Shown piece after piece: positions 14,018-14,641 of a stretch of DNA of 14,641 nt. Both the position numbers and the translations under genes were made by a program. This stretch comes from an uncultured Ruminococcus sp. (GTDB lineage: Bacteria; Bacillota; Clostridia; Oscillospirales; Ruminococcaceae), in contig CANQCJ010000035.1 in assembly GCA_947589205.1 (NCBI GenBank), forward strand, positions 1 through 14,641, read 5' to 3'. Below the pieces are notes generated by a model, which saw only the letters and a list, made by a program, of their open reading frames with translations, did no database searches and was not told the origin of the DNA. The first letter of the stretch is position 1, and each line of letters begins with the position of its first letter.

Positions 14018-14398
14018 TCACATTACCCCCTTAGAAATATTTTCTATGATCTTTTTGACCTGATCGTTGGAAACAGGCTTCTGTAAAAAGTCGGTAGCTC
14101 CCGCCTTTATAGCTTCTTTAAGGTGGCTCTGCGTACCGACAGAGGAAGCCATTATTACCTTAGCGGCAGGATCGTTTTCCTTTATTTGTTTAAGAGCGTC
14201 TATACCCGTAACGACCGGCATTACGATATCCATAAAAACGACATCGGGCTTATTTTCGGCAAACTTTTCAACAGCTTCCTTTCCGTCGGCGGCTTCATAG
14301 ATATTTTTTATACCGAGAGTTGCTATAAACATACAAAGACTTTTTCTTGCGAACATCGAATCGTCGCATACGAGTACGGACATATCTTCTATTTTCAT
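14018..14398 (-). CDS. CheY-like single-domain response regulator
   Basis: This 126-residue stand-alone receiver domain has no output domain. The acidic pocket is Asp12/Asp13 ('LVCDDSMFARK'), the phosphoacceptor is Asp57 ('VVFMDIVMP'), the switch Ser85 lies in 'MASSVGTQ', and Lys107 is in 'FLQKPVS'; all catalytic residues are intact. The ATG at 14398 has a near-perfect AAGGAGG (14406-14412 on the plus coordinates) seven bases upstream; an in-frame TTG at 14416 would start before that site and is unlikely. It is the first gene of a two-gene unit with the CheX-like phosphatase, which fits a phosphorylation/dephosphorylation pair. The cognate kinase is not in the window. Similar CheY-type proteins control motility or other behaviours, so the output is unknown. 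Confidence 0.92.
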   Translation of the reverse strand: MKIEDMSVLVCDDSMFARKSLCMFIATLGIKNIYEAADGKEAVEKFAENKPDVVFMDIVMPVVTGIDALKQIKENDPAAKVIMASSVGTQSHLKEAIKAGATDFLQKPVSNDQVKKIIENISKGVM

Positions 14399-14441
14399 TA
14401 AAAAATCCTCCTTCAAATCGCTTCTGCAAAGTTATATAATT

Positions 14442-14470
14442 ATTTTATCATATTTTTTTCAAAAAATCAA
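14442..14470 (-). promoter_or_regulatory. Sigma-A-type promoter of the CheY-like/CheX-like pair
   Basis: Read on the minus strand, TTGATT (-35, 14465-14470) and TAAAAT (-10, 14442-14447) are separated by exactly 17 bases, which are A/T-rich. Transcription would begin near 14435, giving an untranslated leader of about 37 bases that ends in AAGGAGG and the ATG at 14398. Read from sequence only. Confidence 0.78.
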
Positions 14471-14523
14471 GCATTTTTTCTCCAACTTTTATAGTCATAT
14501 TGCACAAATTTTACTTAACATTC

Positions 14524-14545
14524 CGCATTTGCCCCGCCAAATGCG
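14524..14545 (-). terminator. Hairpin after the right-edge gene, possible weak terminator
   Basis: CGCATTTG (14524-14531) is perfectly complementary to CAAATGCG (14538-14545), giving an eight-base stem with a six-base GC-rich loop. It begins one base past the stop of the minus-strand gene that enters from the right. No continuous T-run follows on the minus strand, so termination would be weak or need another factor. Confidence 0.5.
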
Positions 14546-14546
14546 C

Positions 14547-14641
14547 TTATTTGGGCAGATCCTCCTCGGTCAGCACACCATATTTCAACCATGCTTCGAT
14601 AAGCTCATCACAAGCTTTACCTTTCTCGAGCCTACTAATTG
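14547..14641 (-). CDS. C-terminal fragment of an unrecognised gene
   Basis: The last 30 codons of a minus-strand reading frame enter from the right edge and end in TAA at 14547-14549. The peptide is helical and charged: 'ISRLEKGKACDELIEAWLKY', then 'GVLTEEDLPK' at the C-terminus. The other two minus frames contain early stops (a TGA in one, TAG/TAA in the other), which favours this frame. I do not recognise the family. The pattern of a short amphipathic helix followed by a 'YGVLTEEDL' turn could be the end of a small regulator or DNA-associated protein, but that is not supported further. Confidence 0.5.
   Translation of the reverse strand, partial: ISRLEKGKACDELIEAWLKYGVLTEEDLPK

Noticed and set aside
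14399..14416. TTG start that would lengthen the receiver protein by six residues
   Set aside because: It precedes the strong AAGGAGG site; the ATG at 14398 is correctly spaced and gives the normal receiver N-terminus.

Overview
This window is a corrinoid (vitamin B12) biosynthesis and uptake locus, most likely from an anaerobic, low-to-mid GC Firmicute of the class Clostridia (possibly Oscillospirales). The basis is the set of anaerobic-pathway (early cobalt insertion) enzymes (CbiK, CbiD, CbiC, CbiP/CobQ), strong AGGAGG-type ribosome binding sites, heavy ATA isoleucine use, sigma-A-type promoters, and surface proteins with a lipobox or a single C-terminal anchor helix that fit a monoderm cell. 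The taxonomic guess is inference.

Region 1 (1-6634, plus strand) is a tightly packed late-pathway operon that enters from the left edge: cobU (3' part), cobS, a second short CobU-like gene, cobC, cbiB, cobD, cobQ/cbiP and cbiD. Most neighbours overlap by ATGA or similar, suggesting translational coupling. Together they cover C-1 methylation of the ring (CbiD), side-chain amidation (CobQ), aminopropanol arm formation (CobD, CbiB) and nucleotide loop assembly (CobU, CobS, CobC).

Region 2 (6635-7085) holds no gene. It contains a consensus-like promoter, a cobalamin riboswitch with a near-perfect B12 box, and a strong intrinsic terminator whose T-tract ends 15 bases before the next start codon. 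An alternative pairing that would open the terminator hairpin can be drawn.

Region 3 (7086-13080, plus strand) is the riboswitch-controlled operon: a small C-terminally anchored surface-type protein, a lipoprotein substrate-binding protein, a FecCD/BtuC permease and a BtuD-like ATPase, then a CbiK-family cobaltochelatase that carries a lipoprotein signal peptide, a second small anchored protein, a CobA/BtuR-type adenosyltransferase and the CbiC methylmutase. Import, surface handling, adenosylation and ring synthesis are thus under one B12-sensing switch. The exported chelatase, the two anchored beta-type proteins and the ABC importer make a plausible cell-surface corrinoid or tetrapyrrole handling module. 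This is the most interesting hypothesis here.

Region 4 (13081-14641) is unrelated. A bidirectional terminator separates the B12 operon from a convergent minus-strand pair: a CheY-like receiver and a CheX-type phosphatase domain preceded by four short repeats resembling the MshEN c-di-GMP-binding fold. A sigma-A-type promoter drives the pair. At the right edge is the last 30 codons of an unrecognised minus-strand gene.

No tRNA, rRNA, insertion sequence, CRISPR array or attachment site was seen.
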